Assembly (NCBI GenBank): GCA_918026815.1
Contig: CAKJVC010000006.1
Location: forward strand, 1,364,001-1,428,000
Source: Chalara sp. BL73
Taxonomy: Eukaryota > Ascomycota > Leotiomycetes > Helotiales
Length of the DNA: 64,000 bases
Direction of reading: 5' to 3'
Both the position numbers and the translations under genes were made by a program. This document shows, piece by piece, positions 1 to 11,532 of the stretch; positions within the stretch are counted from its first letter, which is position 1, and each line of letters begins with the position of its first letter. The notes under the pieces were generated by a model. It made no database searches. It was not told the DNA's origin and worked only from the letters and a program-made list of their open reading frames with translations.

Positions 1-1134
1 CCTGGTGTCTTCCCATCGTTCGACGCGACCGATGCCAAAACAACAGCCCTTACGGTATCACCATCGCGGAGTGCAGCATCGAGGGGCTTCAGAACCGTCA
101 TACCGATTCCTTCTCCTCGAGCAAAACCGTTTGCCTTCGAATCCCACATCTGGGACTTGCCATCTGGAGACAGGATTTTTGCCGCCCCAAGAAGAATGCT
201 CATGTCTGGTCCGAACATGAGATTGCTTCCTCCGACGATACTCTTTCATTTTATCAGCATAGATTATCCAAACAATAATACAAGAGAAACGTATGTTACC
301 ATTTCGGCTTCGCCAGTTCGCAGACCTTGACAGGCCAAGTGGAATGCTGTCAGGCTGGAAGAGCAGGCAGTGTCTAGGGTCATGCTCGGCCCTTTAAGGT
401 CATAAAACCATGACAATCTATTAGAGGCGAGTGACGACGAAAGCCCTGTGGCGTCTATTGAGATGTTCAGTTTATTGGACCATACTGATTATGGAAGAGA
501 TACCTTACGATATATTGATGGACCTTCATTATCCCGAACCTGGATCCCGTTGAAATCACTGGTGAAGGTGCCGATGTAGCAAGATGTCTTAGTGCCGCTC
601 ACATCCTCGAGACTTAATCCGGCTGGACAATACAAGTCAACAAATCTGAAGAGCATCATCGAGTCCATCAAAGTATCACTACTTACCGTTTTCGAAACCT
701 TCATAAGCCACCTACATTCGGAGTTAGTAACTTGAATGGCCAGAAACTTTGAGGCATTCATAGTTTTGGGACATGGAGGGAGGTGTTTCATCTGACGTTC
801 TACATACCTCAAGCAACATCCGATGTGTAGGGTCCATGGCCTTGGCCTCCTTCGGTGTAATAGAAAAGAATGGCGCATCGAAGACTTTAAAGTCTTGCTT
901 AAGGAAATGGGCATATCTCTGCTGAATTGCTCCCAATCGATCAGAGTGAGGATGGTAGAAGCCATCTACACTGTATCGCGACTTGGGAATCTCAGATCGT
1001 GCTGAGCGACCCTCTACCAGCATTTTCCAGAAACTTTCCGGATCTGAACCCTCGCCGGGGAAGCGAACACCCATGCCAATGATAGCAATTGGCATAGAGG
1101 AGGCATCTTTGTGGAATGGGTTTGAATTAGACAT
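1..1134 (-). CDS. Highly reducing polyketide synthase, N-terminal part (ketosynthase), continues past left edge
   Basis: Iterative type I PKS that would build a reduced polyketide backbone; only part of the ketosynthase lies here. I read five exons on the minus strand: 1134-808, 711-687, 622-509, 454-300 and 242-1. The four introns of 54-96 nt have GT-AG ends and preserve frame. The start at 1134 gives MSNSNPF; an upstream in-frame ATG at 1179 is the alternative. Ordered KS signatures are visible: [13 protein letters not shown] near residue 20, [28 protein letters not shown], the active-site cysteine motif DTACSSSL, then [12 protein letters not shown] and [11 protein letters not shown]. The 25-nt second exon is unusual but is needed to restore AYEGFENA. 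Later KS residues, AT, DH, ER, KR and ACP are outside the window. Family call is firm; the product is unknown. Confidence 0.93.
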
Positions 1135-2376
1135 GTTTAGGAAGAGAGAAGCAAATGTGCCCGAAGTCTCATCAAGCAATATAGCAGGTCTTCACATATT
1201 ATGGATTCCTCTATTCTCACAATCCACCAGCTTCTCCTTTGAAGGCAAGATATGCTCTCTCATCAGTAATTGTCAAAGGCCCAGTCTCAACTAAGATAGC
1301 AAGTCGTTATCAAAAGGTTACTGTTCTTGCCACGGACTTCCTTGCATTCAAGATGACCTATCCATTCAGTTGATCTCACAACGTGGGTAGAATTTGTGGT
1401 TTCCGGTTCAATCTCAACCTGCACATCTTCAAGGTCTATAGGCACACGTGCGAGATTCTCTTGCGGGACGCGTCTAAATCCTCCTTTTAATTCAAGCCTT
1501 GCCCCATATCGCGGTTGGGTCCGTTGGTTGTAATGGCTTGAATTAAGCTTTCTTAAGCTTTTAGACGCCCCACTCAATAATTTAAGGTTTTTTCAACGGT
1601 GTGCTGAGGGATCTGCGGCATGTTCCGAGTGTTCAGATATTGTACGTCGTACTTAATCACCTAGAATAGGCTTTAAGCAGAAATGGAATCTCAACTCCAT
1701 CGAGACCAATGGAAAGCCACTTCTATGGCAAGATCCTAGACGAATCATTTCTCGATTGTTGCACATGCAGTCACTTTCTGTATAGTCACCGCTACATCAC
1801 TACCGCGGATACCATGTAAACCCATGTACGTTATAGGTCCACGTCTATGCAACTATGCGTCGTGATATATGCAGATATACTAACAGATTTCAGGCATCGG
1901 GGATGAGCATACAGGAGAGCCAGCAGAATAGTAATCTTAGGTCTAAAAATAGTGGACAGAACAGTTCGAATGCCATAATTCCAGGTATACCATAGTCTAA
2001 GTCAGAGACATAATAACTAGATGTCTTGATTTCTTTTCGTCGATTATTATGTTAAAGGGCGTTGCTGTAGTCTAGTATGGGATTACTAGTAATGTTCCGT
2101 AAGTGGCAGAAGAAAACGTTTAAAAAGTGGGGGGGGGGCCTTTGGGAGATGGGGCCGGGGCCGCGTCATTAGCCTAGGCCATTTCCACTTTGTCCTTGCA
2201 TCAAACAACAGCGTTTACCGGGGGGACTATGTTTGTCTGATCTGTATCCAACTATGGACTTATTAAACAGTGATACTGGCGCGGTTTCAACTTAGTATAG
2301 TCATGTCTCCTAGATCCATCTCCCGCTAAAGTTTGGCAACCGTCCGCGGAACCCCGCCATTATCAACTTCTACAGT
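1135..2376. other. Intergenic region between PKS and oxidase
   Basis: Divergent upstream region of the PKS (minus) and the BBE oxidase (plus), so it should contain both promoters. A minus-strand open stretch at 1287-1577 reads like protein but matches no family I know and has no clear partners. A run of about nine G residues occurs near 2129. No RNA gene or repeat recognised. Confidence 0.5.
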
Positions 2377-4087
2377 ATGGCTTCTTCAACTACAACAAAT
2401 TTTCATCCCGAATCTCTCGAACAGAGGATTCAATCCGAATTGAGTCCCCATCTCTCCCCAGATGGTCATGTCTATTTGCCTCAATCAACAAATTTTGATA
2501 ACGCCGACCTGCGCTTCACCGAGTATGAGCGTCCGGTATATGCCCTCAAAGTCCGTAGCGTTGAGGAATTGAGCCTAATTATGTATCTTCCAGTCATATA
2601 TTGCAGCAGTGCGTCCTGCTTGCGAGCAGGATGTCATCGAAATAGTCAAATATGCTAGGGAGAAAGGCATCCCATTCGCCGTCCGAGCAGGTAACCATTG
2701 TGTAACAACAACGATGGGACAACTTAGAAATGGGATTATGATTGATATGCGTTCTCTAAACAAAATGGCCTTTGACACAGAGAAGCAACAAGTGACTGTC
2801 AGTGGCGGCGTGTTGACGGATGATTTTGCGAAGTTTTGTGATAGCGTTGGGATGGAAGTGAGTAAGTGATCTAATCGAGTCTCATTCAATTTCTGGAATC
2901 TAAAGAGAAGCGATTTACTCACTGCTCTGTAGCTGTTGGATCCTGTCCAACCACGGGTCTGATGGGCGTTGCATTTGGTGCCGGTCTCGGACGACTTCAA
3001 GGAAAGTATGGCTACTTGAACGACAATATGGTCTCGTGTAAACTGCTGCTCGCCGACGGCAACGTTATAATGGTATCCGAGTGTTCGCATCCAGATCTCT
3101 TCTGGGCTATTCGCGGCGCTGGACACAATTTTGGCATAGCCTTACAGGCCACATTCAAAGTATTCCCTCAGACACCTGGGGGTATTCATTACACATGGGA
3201 CTTTGAATATCGACTTGAACAGTGTGAGGAGGTATTTAAAGTGCTAAATGATGTCCATGCGAGAATGCCGGCTGCAATGTCTATTTTCGTACTTTGGAGG
3301 CGAGAGTCTAGTGGCGGCGAAAAAGTATTTTCGAAGTACTTTCCTCAACAAACACACAAATCTTTCTAACAAGACTTACAGAACCTTATTCTCATAAACA
3401 TTGTTTATGCAGGCCATGAAATAGAGGCCACACCCTGGATCGCTCAATTTGAAGCTCTAAATCCAGTTCTTTCTAGCGGCAACGTGGCAACAAATTGGGC
3501 TGAACTTCCTTGGGTGACATACGGAGGGCAGAACAAGATTCTCAGCAGGCCCGAAGTCTGGAAGCTAGCTCCAAACAAAATGATGGGGGCCGTGAGTATT
3601 AAAAATTTTGAACTTGGAACTGTGTGTGCGTTCTTTCAATCGGTCAAGGAAATGAATGAACGTTATGCTGGACGGGGATGGTTTGGTGCCATGTTTGAAT
3701 GCCTACCAACCCACCGAGTCTGGGAGATTCCAGATGATGCCACTGCATTTCCATGGAGAAACGGATCAGGCCACTTCTTGTAACTTCTTCTTAGTCCCGC
3801 CCAAATGAGCCGTCTAACTGCTGAACAGAATGTTTACGGCGACGCCGGTAGATATGAAAGATCGCAAGCCTTTTGAACAACACCTTAATCAATGGAAAGA
3901 TGCATTCGTTAAGGTATCGGGGTATGGAAGGTTGCACCAGTATGTGAACTATGGGAATACCACTACGAGGCATGATCCAGTTGAAGCGTTATACGGATAT
4001 GAGCCGTGGAGATTAGAACGGCTGCGGGAGCTGAAGAAGAAATACGACCCCGATGGATTGTTCTCTTGGTATCAGCCATTCATGTAG
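2377..4087 (+). CDS. FAD-dependent oxidoreductase, berberine-bridge (BBE) type
   Basis: Flavoprotein oxidase of the FAD_binding_4/BBE family, commonly used in fungal clusters for oxidative cyclisation or alcohol oxidation. Exons are 2377-2554, 2610-2861, 2933-3324, 3382-3779 and 3829-4087; each GT-AG intron is 55-71 nt or close to it and restores the frame. The PCMH-type FAD domain shows AVRAGNH, with a His in the usual covalent-flavin position, then VGSCPTTGLMGVAFGAG, LQGKYGYLNDNMVSC and HPDLFWAIRGAGHNFGIA. The C-terminal BBE signature is KKKYDPDGLFSW, shortly before the stop. There is no obvious signal peptide, so it is probably intracellular. It lies divergent to the PKS and next to two P450s, so a tailoring role is likely but inferred. 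Substrate unknown. Confidence 0.9.
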
Positions 4088-4905
4088 GCATAAGAGTAAT
4101 CCAGTAGTTGGAATCCAAAGTTGTACTTGTCCTCAGGAATTTAATATCCTAGCTCTACGTCTTCGCAAATCCTTTAATCGTACTATCCCACCCATGAATA
4201 ATCCTGCAATCAAGGATCATTGCGAATTCAGGGGCATATAAATTGGCCAAATTAGCTGGCACAGACCAGATTTTGATCGGAATAAGGTCGAGTAGAACCA
4301 CAACAAACCAAGAGCCTATGAAATCCTGATATGATTAGGGTATGACCCTTGAAAATGGATCTCCTCACGGGCCAATCCCCCACTTAAAAACCCCTGATTA
4401 CAAGGTTATTCATTGGGAAGTTTGAAGATATTAAGCTTTCACTACGGCTGTCTGCGTAATCTAAGCTCCTTGCTTTGTCGCATAAGTGGACCTTGTCAAT
4501 ACGAAATTTTCTCGACATCTCACATACGATCTGATGTTCGAAACTCAAAAACATGCAGTCGGTAAGGCTTTTTGTAGATTTTCACTTGCGAGAAGTGCAG
4601 ACTTAGTGCGCGCCGTGCAGTTAGAGCCATAGAGGGAGCAACGTGTCTCAAAGTTTGAACTTGAAGATTCGGTGGGGGAGATTGCAAAACTAGTTGATTT
4701 ATGCTTTTGGTATGCATCGTTCTTTGAGGCCATTGACTCTTATCATATCTTCTGTTTGAGTAAAAATAACAATCGTTGATCTCAATTGCCCTTTCGTTTC
4801 TTGTCAACAACTGTGGCTGTAACCTGCCTTTGATGCCAGGTGTGCTTCAACTCCGACGCTTGATCTCCAATTGCAATTTCCTACAATTGTAGCTTCCTTG
4901 TCAAC
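4088..4905. other. Intergenic region, probable P450 promoter
   Basis: No gene, repeat or RNA recognised. The only open stretches (minus strand, about 4520-4810) look like chance frames. The last few hundred bases should carry the promoter of the following P450. Confidence 0.45.
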
Positions 4906-6566
4906 ATGAATGTGTTCAGTGAAACCGATCTTCCAAATCTAAACCTGTTCAATGTCCTGACAGGTGTGATCCTCGCTGTAAGGCGAGTTATTATTCATAC
5001 AGTCCTTCCTCTAACATATGTAGCCTATCCTATACGCTCTTCTTCGAGTAATCTACAACATATTCTTCCATCCCCTACGTTCGTACCCCGGCCCTAAACT
5101 CTGGGCCACAAGCCGAATACCTTGGAACTATGTGAACCTTCACGGCGAGCTGGCCTGGAAGATCCGCGACCTCCACGAGCAATATGGGCCAGTAGTTCGC
5201 ATAGCTCCTGATGAACTGTCATATACAACGGGGACAGCATGGAAAAAAATATATGGCCAAAGGTCACCAGAATTTCCCAAGTGCCTCGACGGGCGTGGTA
5301 TCGCCCCGCCCTCTATTAATGGCATCAAAGGCATCGTGACGGAAGACCAAGAACGACATGCTCGTTTAAGGCGTGCCATTCAGCCTGCTTTCTCAGAGCG
5401 TGCACTACGTGATCAGGAAGGGCTCTTACAGTTATACTCTGATCAGCTCATGGAGCAGCTAAAACGAGGAAGCAAAGAAGGACCACAGAACATGGCCCGT
5501 TGGTATGCCTTGACGACATTCGATATCGTCAGCGATCTCGCCTTTGGCCAGTCAGCTGGGTGTCTTCAGAGCGCCGACCAACCTCATATTCAGATCATAG
5601 GAACTCGAGCAAAATCAATTGTATGGTTTCAAGCAGCTATTTATTACGGCCTATTTCGCTTCATGGACAAACTGGCACCCCAATACACCATCAAATCACG
5701 TCAGAAGCACATTGAACTAACGACCGCTAAAGTGATGCAGCGCCTTCAGCAACAAAACCCAAATAAAGACTTCATGAGCTACATTTTGGATAACAAAACA
5801 GAAAATTTGTCTAACCTAGAGCTCGTCATCATGGCTTCTTCATTCCTTGTCGCGGGGAGCGGGACTACAGCTGGTGGCCTGACAGCTATCACCTTTTTCT
5901 TGGGCAGAAATCCTCAAAAGTACAAGATTCTAGCAGAGGAGATTAGATCCTCTTTCCTTAAGAGTGAAGATATCACCATGGCTTCAACGGCTCACTTGAA
6001 ATATTTACAGGCTGTCATTGAAGAGGGGCTTCGATTGTATCCACCATCCCCATGCACGCTTCCGCGCTTCGTTCCTAGTAAAGGGGAGGAGATAGAGGGA
6101 AAGTGGGTACCTGGAGGGGTAAACATGAGCCCAAGTTCCTTCCCGCAATTGCCCAACACTGATTGATCAATTTTTAGATAGCAGTCGGTGTTCACCAACT
6201 CTCTGCTGGTCATTCAGAGTTGAACTTCCGACATGCCAAATCATTCATCCCAGAGCGGTGGCTAGATCTTAACAAAGATTCTGAATTTATCAATGATGAC
6301 AAATCTGCTATACAGCCATTCTCGTATGGCCCACGCAACTGTGTTGGAAAGAGGTGAATAACTAGATTGCGCTAAAGAAAACCACTTCTGATTATGACTA
6401 TAGCATGGCTTACAACGAGATGAGGCTCATCTTGTCCAAACTTCTCTGGAACTTCAACTTTGAGCTTGTGGATAAAAGCGATACCTGGCAAACTCAGCAG
6501 AAGACATATTTGGTCTGGGAAAAGGTCCCATTAGTAGTAAAGCTATCTCCTAGATCAACCGTGTAA
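4906..6566 (+). CDS. Cytochrome P450 monooxygenase 1
   Basis: Microsomal haem-thiolate monooxygenase of about 501 aa, a normal P450 length. Exons: 4906-4977, 5024-6118, 6178-6353, 6404-6566; introns are 46, 59 and 50 nt. The first intron joins the short N-terminal exon to a membrane anchor and the proline-rich hinge FFHPLRSYPGPKLW, typical of fungal CYP58/60-65-like enzymes. Other marks: I-helix VAGSGTTAGG, K-helix ExxR in EEGLRLYPP, and the haem motif FSYGPRNCVGK split by the last intron. It sits beside the PKS and the BBE oxidase, so it is likely a tailoring oxidase of that pathway (inference). Exact CYP family not assignable by eye. Confidence 0.93.
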
Positions 6567-7364
6567 ATGGCTAGTTGGATCAGAACATCCAAGTGTGGGT
6601 TGGAATTAGGAGATAAATTAGGTCCATTGAATATTGAATCCCGCTATGAGCAATAGTTCTGTCTGAAATTTTGGATTAGGCTATAAAATGCGAATATCTC
6701 AGTCTGAAGGACACACAAGAGCCAAGACTCGGAGCTTTTAAATTACATGATGTTTGAGACATTGAAGCTTACGAAATGGCCTTGGAATTGGAGGCAAACA
6801 CAGAGCGAAATACATCCTAGGCGGTGCTGCATGCGACTCTATGACTTGACTTATTCTGTATGCGGGCTTTTCACCATGCCTTACTAGATAGAGGCAAGAT
6901 CACTAAGACGGCTGCCAAACTTCACGCCCCGCCCAGACTAGTACCTATCGTGACGCCTTGGAAAACCGGTCTAAAATAGGGTGTTTGGTGAGACCGGTCA
7001 TGTTTGTGTATGGATACTTCTTTGCAGCTGTTGAACTGCACTCGGCGCAAATTTGGCTTGCTGATCGGCGGGCTAGGTCCAGAAATTTAGGTTTATTTGT
7101 GGGACACAAATACCACCTCGAACATTAGCCAATTAATCCATTTGTATTAAACACGTTGTTGCTTGAAGCTCATTAAAGACGATTAGCAGTTTCGAAAGGG
7201 AAAATATTAAATGGAACTCGAAGAAGGAGCGGCATGGTGCAGACGGAATCACTGGAGCTCACAACGTCCGTTCTGCGGGAACATCGGTAGCAAAGCTGTT
7301 AGATGCATCAAAGGACCACAACATCAGAATTTGCAATTTCCTACGACGTACCTAAGTTGTGACA
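6567..7364. other. Intergenic region between the two P450 genes
   Basis: AT-leaning spacer with no supported gene. It holds the 3' end signals of P450 1 and the promoter of P450 2. Confidence 0.45.
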
Positions 7365-9034
7365 ATGTTTCCAGGTTATCTCCCTCGATTGCTACTTGCG
7401 ATAGTTGTTCTACTTCTTTTGCATAGAATCGCAAACCGCGCTTACCACAGATATCTGCATCATCGCAAGGCAAAGGAGTTGGGATGTGAGCCTGCGCCGC
7501 TTGAACGCACACGATGGTTTTTGGGCATCGATATGCTTCTAAAGCTCCTGGAATCAGACAGGCAGCAACGGACTCCAGACTTCATGGTAGAGAGATATAG
7601 TATGTCGTCTTTCTAGTTGTTATCTAGTAACGTCAAAAGGTTTCAACGACTTGAGATATTGAAAAGTTCCGAGCCGTTGAGAATTGCTGACTCAGAAGAC
7701 TTTTAGATGCCATGGGACCACGTTACACATGGAGGACTCAAATTCTTGGTGCTGAACATTACACAACCGCGGAACCTCGCAATGTTCAGGCGATCTTAGC
7801 CACCCAATTTCAGGACTTTATTATGGGCGAAGCCCGACGGAGTAATCTAAAGTCTGTACTAGGCCGCAGTATCTTCGCCGTTGATGGGCCAGCTTGGCAC
7901 AGTGCACGCGAGATTCTTCGTCCAGTATTCTCCAGAGAACAGGTTTCTGATCTGACCTTGCTGGAGCATCATTTCCAACGCATGTTACAGTGCATGCCAA
8001 TTCAAGAAGATTGCTGGACGGAGCCTGTCAGCCTCGCTTCGCTCTTTCCGGGATTGACCTTGGATTCAGCTACCGAGCTTTTCCTAGGCAAGAGTACTGA
8101 ATCACTACTCGTGAGAATCCAAGGGAAAGAGCACGGGAAGGACTTCCACTGGGCATTTGAGCGCGTACAGCAGTTACTGGGCACTCGTCTACGCTTTCGA
8201 AACCTTTACTGGCTTTACGGAAGCCGCGAACTGCGAGAATGCGTTGCAATTTTGCACAGATTTTGTGCCCAAGCGATCAGCGAGTCCGAGTCCCGTAACA
8301 AGTCTCAGAGCAAAAAATACGACTTTCTAGATGCTCTGATGTCTCGGTGCTCAGACCGTGCTGAAGCTCGCGAGCATGTCTTGGGCTTACTAGCTGCTGG
8401 TCGTGACACAACAGCATCTCTCATGAGCTGGACTTTCTACTGCTTAGTTCGGAACCCAAGAGTTTTCAACAAGCTGCGCGATACTATCCTGGACACCTTC
8501 GGGCCGCACTGTGAGGAACAAACGGATGCAATCACGTTTGAGCGCCTCAAGGGCTGTTCATACCTTCAGCATGTGATGAACGAAACTCTCCGCCTCCATT
8601 CTATCGTACCTTTTAATAGCCGCTGTGCAGCGCGAGACACCACACTACCTACCGGTGGTGGAATTGGTGGTACTGCTCCTGTTTTTATTCCCGAGGGCAC
8701 TGAGGTTAATTTCAGCACACATGTAATGCACCGGAGATATGATGTATGGGGAGCTGATGCCGACGAGTTCGTCCCTGAGAGGTGGGAGAAGAGGAGACCA
8801 GGATGGGCTTATGCGCCCTTCAATGGCGGACCCAGGCTTTGTATTGGCCAACAATATGCCCTGACTGAGACGGGATATGTAATTGCGAGGATGTTACAGA
8901 GATTTGACAAGATAGAAGGGCTTGATATTGACCCAAATCGTGACTGGCATAACTTCACAGTTGTGTGTGCTCCTGGTTCTCAAGTTGACCGTCACCAGAG
9001 CGTCAAAGTGAGATTGAGAGCAGCCCGAGGTTAA
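7365..9034 (+). CDS. Cytochrome P450 monooxygenase 2, CYP52/CYP539-like
   Basis: Second haem-thiolate monooxygenase, about 520 aa, in two exons (7365-7599 and 7707-9034). The first intron splits the sequence so that RY is followed by NAMGPRYTW. I start at the ATG at 7365; the frame is open two codons further only through a GTG. There is one N-terminal membrane helix (LLLAIVVLLLL). The I-helix is LAAGRDTTASLMSW, the K-helix NETLRLH, and the haem loop FNGGPRLCIGQQYALTE, a form characteristic of CYP52-type alkane/fatty-acid hydroxylases and their filamentous relatives. Known members oxidise terminal carbons of fatty chains. In a PKS cluster it could oxidise the polyketide chain; that is inference. 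Confidence 0.93.
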
Positions 9035-9841
9035 AAATAAGGAGCCTGAGTATTACACATGTCTTTTTGAAATAATCGAGTTATTTGTCTAGGCACCTGT
9101 GTTGAAGTAGGACGAGATGTGCAATTATAGTGCTCACTCCCAGCCACCAGATATTTGCTGTAAAATATCATTCATTCGCAATCCAGATTAAATACGAGTT
9201 TTACAACTTTTAGGTTACATTTATAATACTCTAATTTTGAAGTTGCTTAACCTATTGACTATTTTCTAGCTCTACTATCTTACTGCGTGACAACTGGTTA
9301 TTAATAGGCAAATTCTTTTTTTGGACTAATACAATAACAGAACTCAAGCTGTTTTGTAAAATCAATCTAAGTACATTGATTAGAATTGAAAATAAGCCTG
9401 CAAAATTAAATATAAAAGCGTCAATTCTAAATTACTAAACGCAAGCGGCTTACAGGATTAGAAAAGCTATTGAAAACAATTAAATTAAACGAACAAGTAT
9501 ACGAAATACAGTTTCAAAATAGGCTACTCAAAAACTGCTGCTATGCCGCAAATACGGCGTGATTTGTTTGCTAGTTTGGCGGAGTCCTTTGCTTTGACAG
9601 AGTCTGCTACTGGGGCTACTCTCGTACCACTTTTACTGAATCGAATTGCTCGGCTTGCACACGAGCCAAGACCAAGTAGCTACCTTAAAAGGACGGAAAT
9701 ATGGTTAATTCTACTACCCTAGGCGGAAAAAGTGGTTGAAAAATGGACAACCATTTTCAGGAAGAATAGATCAAGACGAGTTCGATAAGGACCTTACGAG
9801 CCTGCTGAAAGCTACGGCCCAATTTACAGAACTGCCGTAAA
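9035..9841. other. AT-rich spacer
   Basis: About 9060-9500 is AT-rich with no open frame. From 9543 a short plus-strand ATG frame (about 59 codons) leads towards the TPR remnant that follows and may be part of the same decayed gene. Confidence 0.4.
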
Positions 9842-10893
9842 ATGGAGCATGGTATTTTATTTACATACACATATCGTGACCTGACTAATACTAGTAGGCA
9901 TCTGTATGAAAGAGGATATTTCACATCAGCTTCACCGCTCCTTGAAATAGCGAAAAAGTGTTGTTTTCAACACCCCGAAAATGTCAAAGTAAATCTCGCC
10001 GATATCTATGGTGCATTTGCTTCGAGAAATAGCGAATCGAACAATCTAGAGTCTGTTCTACATCAATTTCAATTGCAGTGGGAGCATCTCCAAAAGGCAC
10101 TGATAATGGCCACCTGGAACGCAATATGGCCTTGGCTAGCATCGCCAGGGAAGTATTGTCACTTGGAGGTCTCGGGAACGGCTATGCCGGGTCCCGACAG
10201 TATTCAAGAACAGAAGAATTCTATTGGAAGTGTCTGGAAGTGTGGAAGAGTCTCCCAAGCGACCCTATGATATATGAAGTTCATTTGGCCGCTTGTCTTA
10301 CAGTGCAAGGGAAGTTTCCAGCGGCCGAAAAAGTTCTCAGTAAACGTATTGGTGTCGAGCTGCGAAGTACGGACCACTGAATGTCATGTTTTACAGATGG
10401 GTTGCTTTGAAAATCTGAAATACAAGACGGCTAACGTGCAAATGGGACCGAGGTCACATATTATGCGCTGGGTAATCTTCAGGTGAAACAAGGTGAGGCC
10501 GAGGCAGTCGGACCTACCAGCACGCCATGGACATACTCGCAGCGACTCTTGAGAGGCAGCATCACCGCTATGGGGACTCCGTCCGCAAAAAGGTTGCCAG
10601 TTACTTTGGAAAGGCTTGACAGAAGAATCAAGGTAGGTGCCATAATTTTGCACGCACTCGGTGTTGATGACTTTTCAAGTGGTCACCTGTTAGAAGCTTT
10701 GGCAATATTTCAGCACACTGCGATTTATTCCAACGAAGAGACACGAACACAGTACAAACTGAGTGAAGTCTACTGTGCTTTAGATCTTCCAGGAAAAGCC
10801 GCGGCTGCCCTACAAACAGCCGAAGTGCTGCGAAAAAGCTTGATGAAAGATGGGTGGAAGCCAGCGAATTCCGAGGAGGATTTTGATATTTGA
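9842..10893 (+). pseudogene. Broken TPR region of an NLR-like (NB-ARC/TPR) gene
   Basis: Tetratricopeptide-rich sequence like the C-terminal half of fungal STAND/NLR proteins. The coding signal changes frame at least three times. The segments are 9842 to about 10090 (YERGYFTSASPLLEIAKKC, VNLADIYGAF), about 10078-10380 (LGNGYAGSRQYSRTEEFYW, AACLTVQGKFPAAEKVL), a piece near 10450-10500 (YYALGNLQVKQGEAEAV), about 10502-10619 (YQHAMDILAATLERQHHRY), and 10620-10893 (HLLEALAIFQHTAIYSNEE, YKLSEVYCALDLPGKAAAA). Each has helix-turn-helix TPR spacing. Some breaks could be introns, but no consistent GT-AG set repairs all of them, and the ATPase half is absent. I call it a pseudogene. Confidence 0.7.
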
Positions 10894-10985
10894 TTACATA
10901 TATTTCGTAATGACTTAATGCATATTCGATTAGCGTATATCATTGCATGGCGCAAACAGCATGTGTACTAATGAATGATGAGCGC

Positions 10986-11423
10986 TTATCGCTTCTCGCC
11001 AGGGACACAATGACCCCGAGGTGACCATTTGGGAATACCATCAGAAGCTGCCCCGACAGCTAGAGAGACCAGAAAGAAAACCCAGAGCGAGGGGTTATGC
11101 GATAAGATCTCCTTCACGTTCATCCCAAATACAGAAGCAACAAATGAGAGTGGTAGAAGGACAAATGCGAGCTTGGTTAACTTTGCAATCCCGATTGACT
11201 GCTCTATCGATCTTTGAGCCTCTAGGATACTTATAGGTCCTATTAGAATACCACTGGTGACTTCACAGTGCTGAGTCACTGACTTGCACTGATTCGAAAG
11301 ACTCATGTAGTCACTACAAAGATTCTCTTGAATTCTGTCCAGCTCTGGTTTCAACTTCGATGTGGCAGGTATACAAGGCCATAACGCAGAACCGTATTGC
11401 CTGGATATGTTATCATCATTCAA
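10986..11423 (-). pseudogene. CorA-like magnesium-transporter C-terminal fragment
   Basis: The frame ends with the two-helix membrane unit of CorA-type channels: AKLTKLAFVLLPLSFVASVF, followed at once by the diagnostic GMN, then a second helix SLWVFFLVSLAVG. Only about 145 codons remain. The large cytoplasmic N-terminal domain is missing and the frame opens without an ATG (TTG), so this is a truncated copy or the last exon of a decayed gene. Fungal CorA-like proteins often carry ankyrin or other domains upstream; none is seen here. Confidence 0.7.
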
Positions 11424-11532
11424 AATGAATGGTTGAAATCTTTATATTAAACTAATGTTACAGCGAATCTGGCATGCAAAAAAGAAAGGCCCCAAGCACT
11501 ATGGTTCTCTTATCTGATTCGTGGTTTCATCC

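Noticed and set aside
1287..1577. Minus-strand 96-codon ORF
   Set aside because: Protein-like text but no motif, no partners and no splice context; not enough to call a gene.
2575..3126. 183-codon minus-strand ORF
   Set aside because: Lies across exons and an intron of the BBE oxidase on the other strand; no family features.
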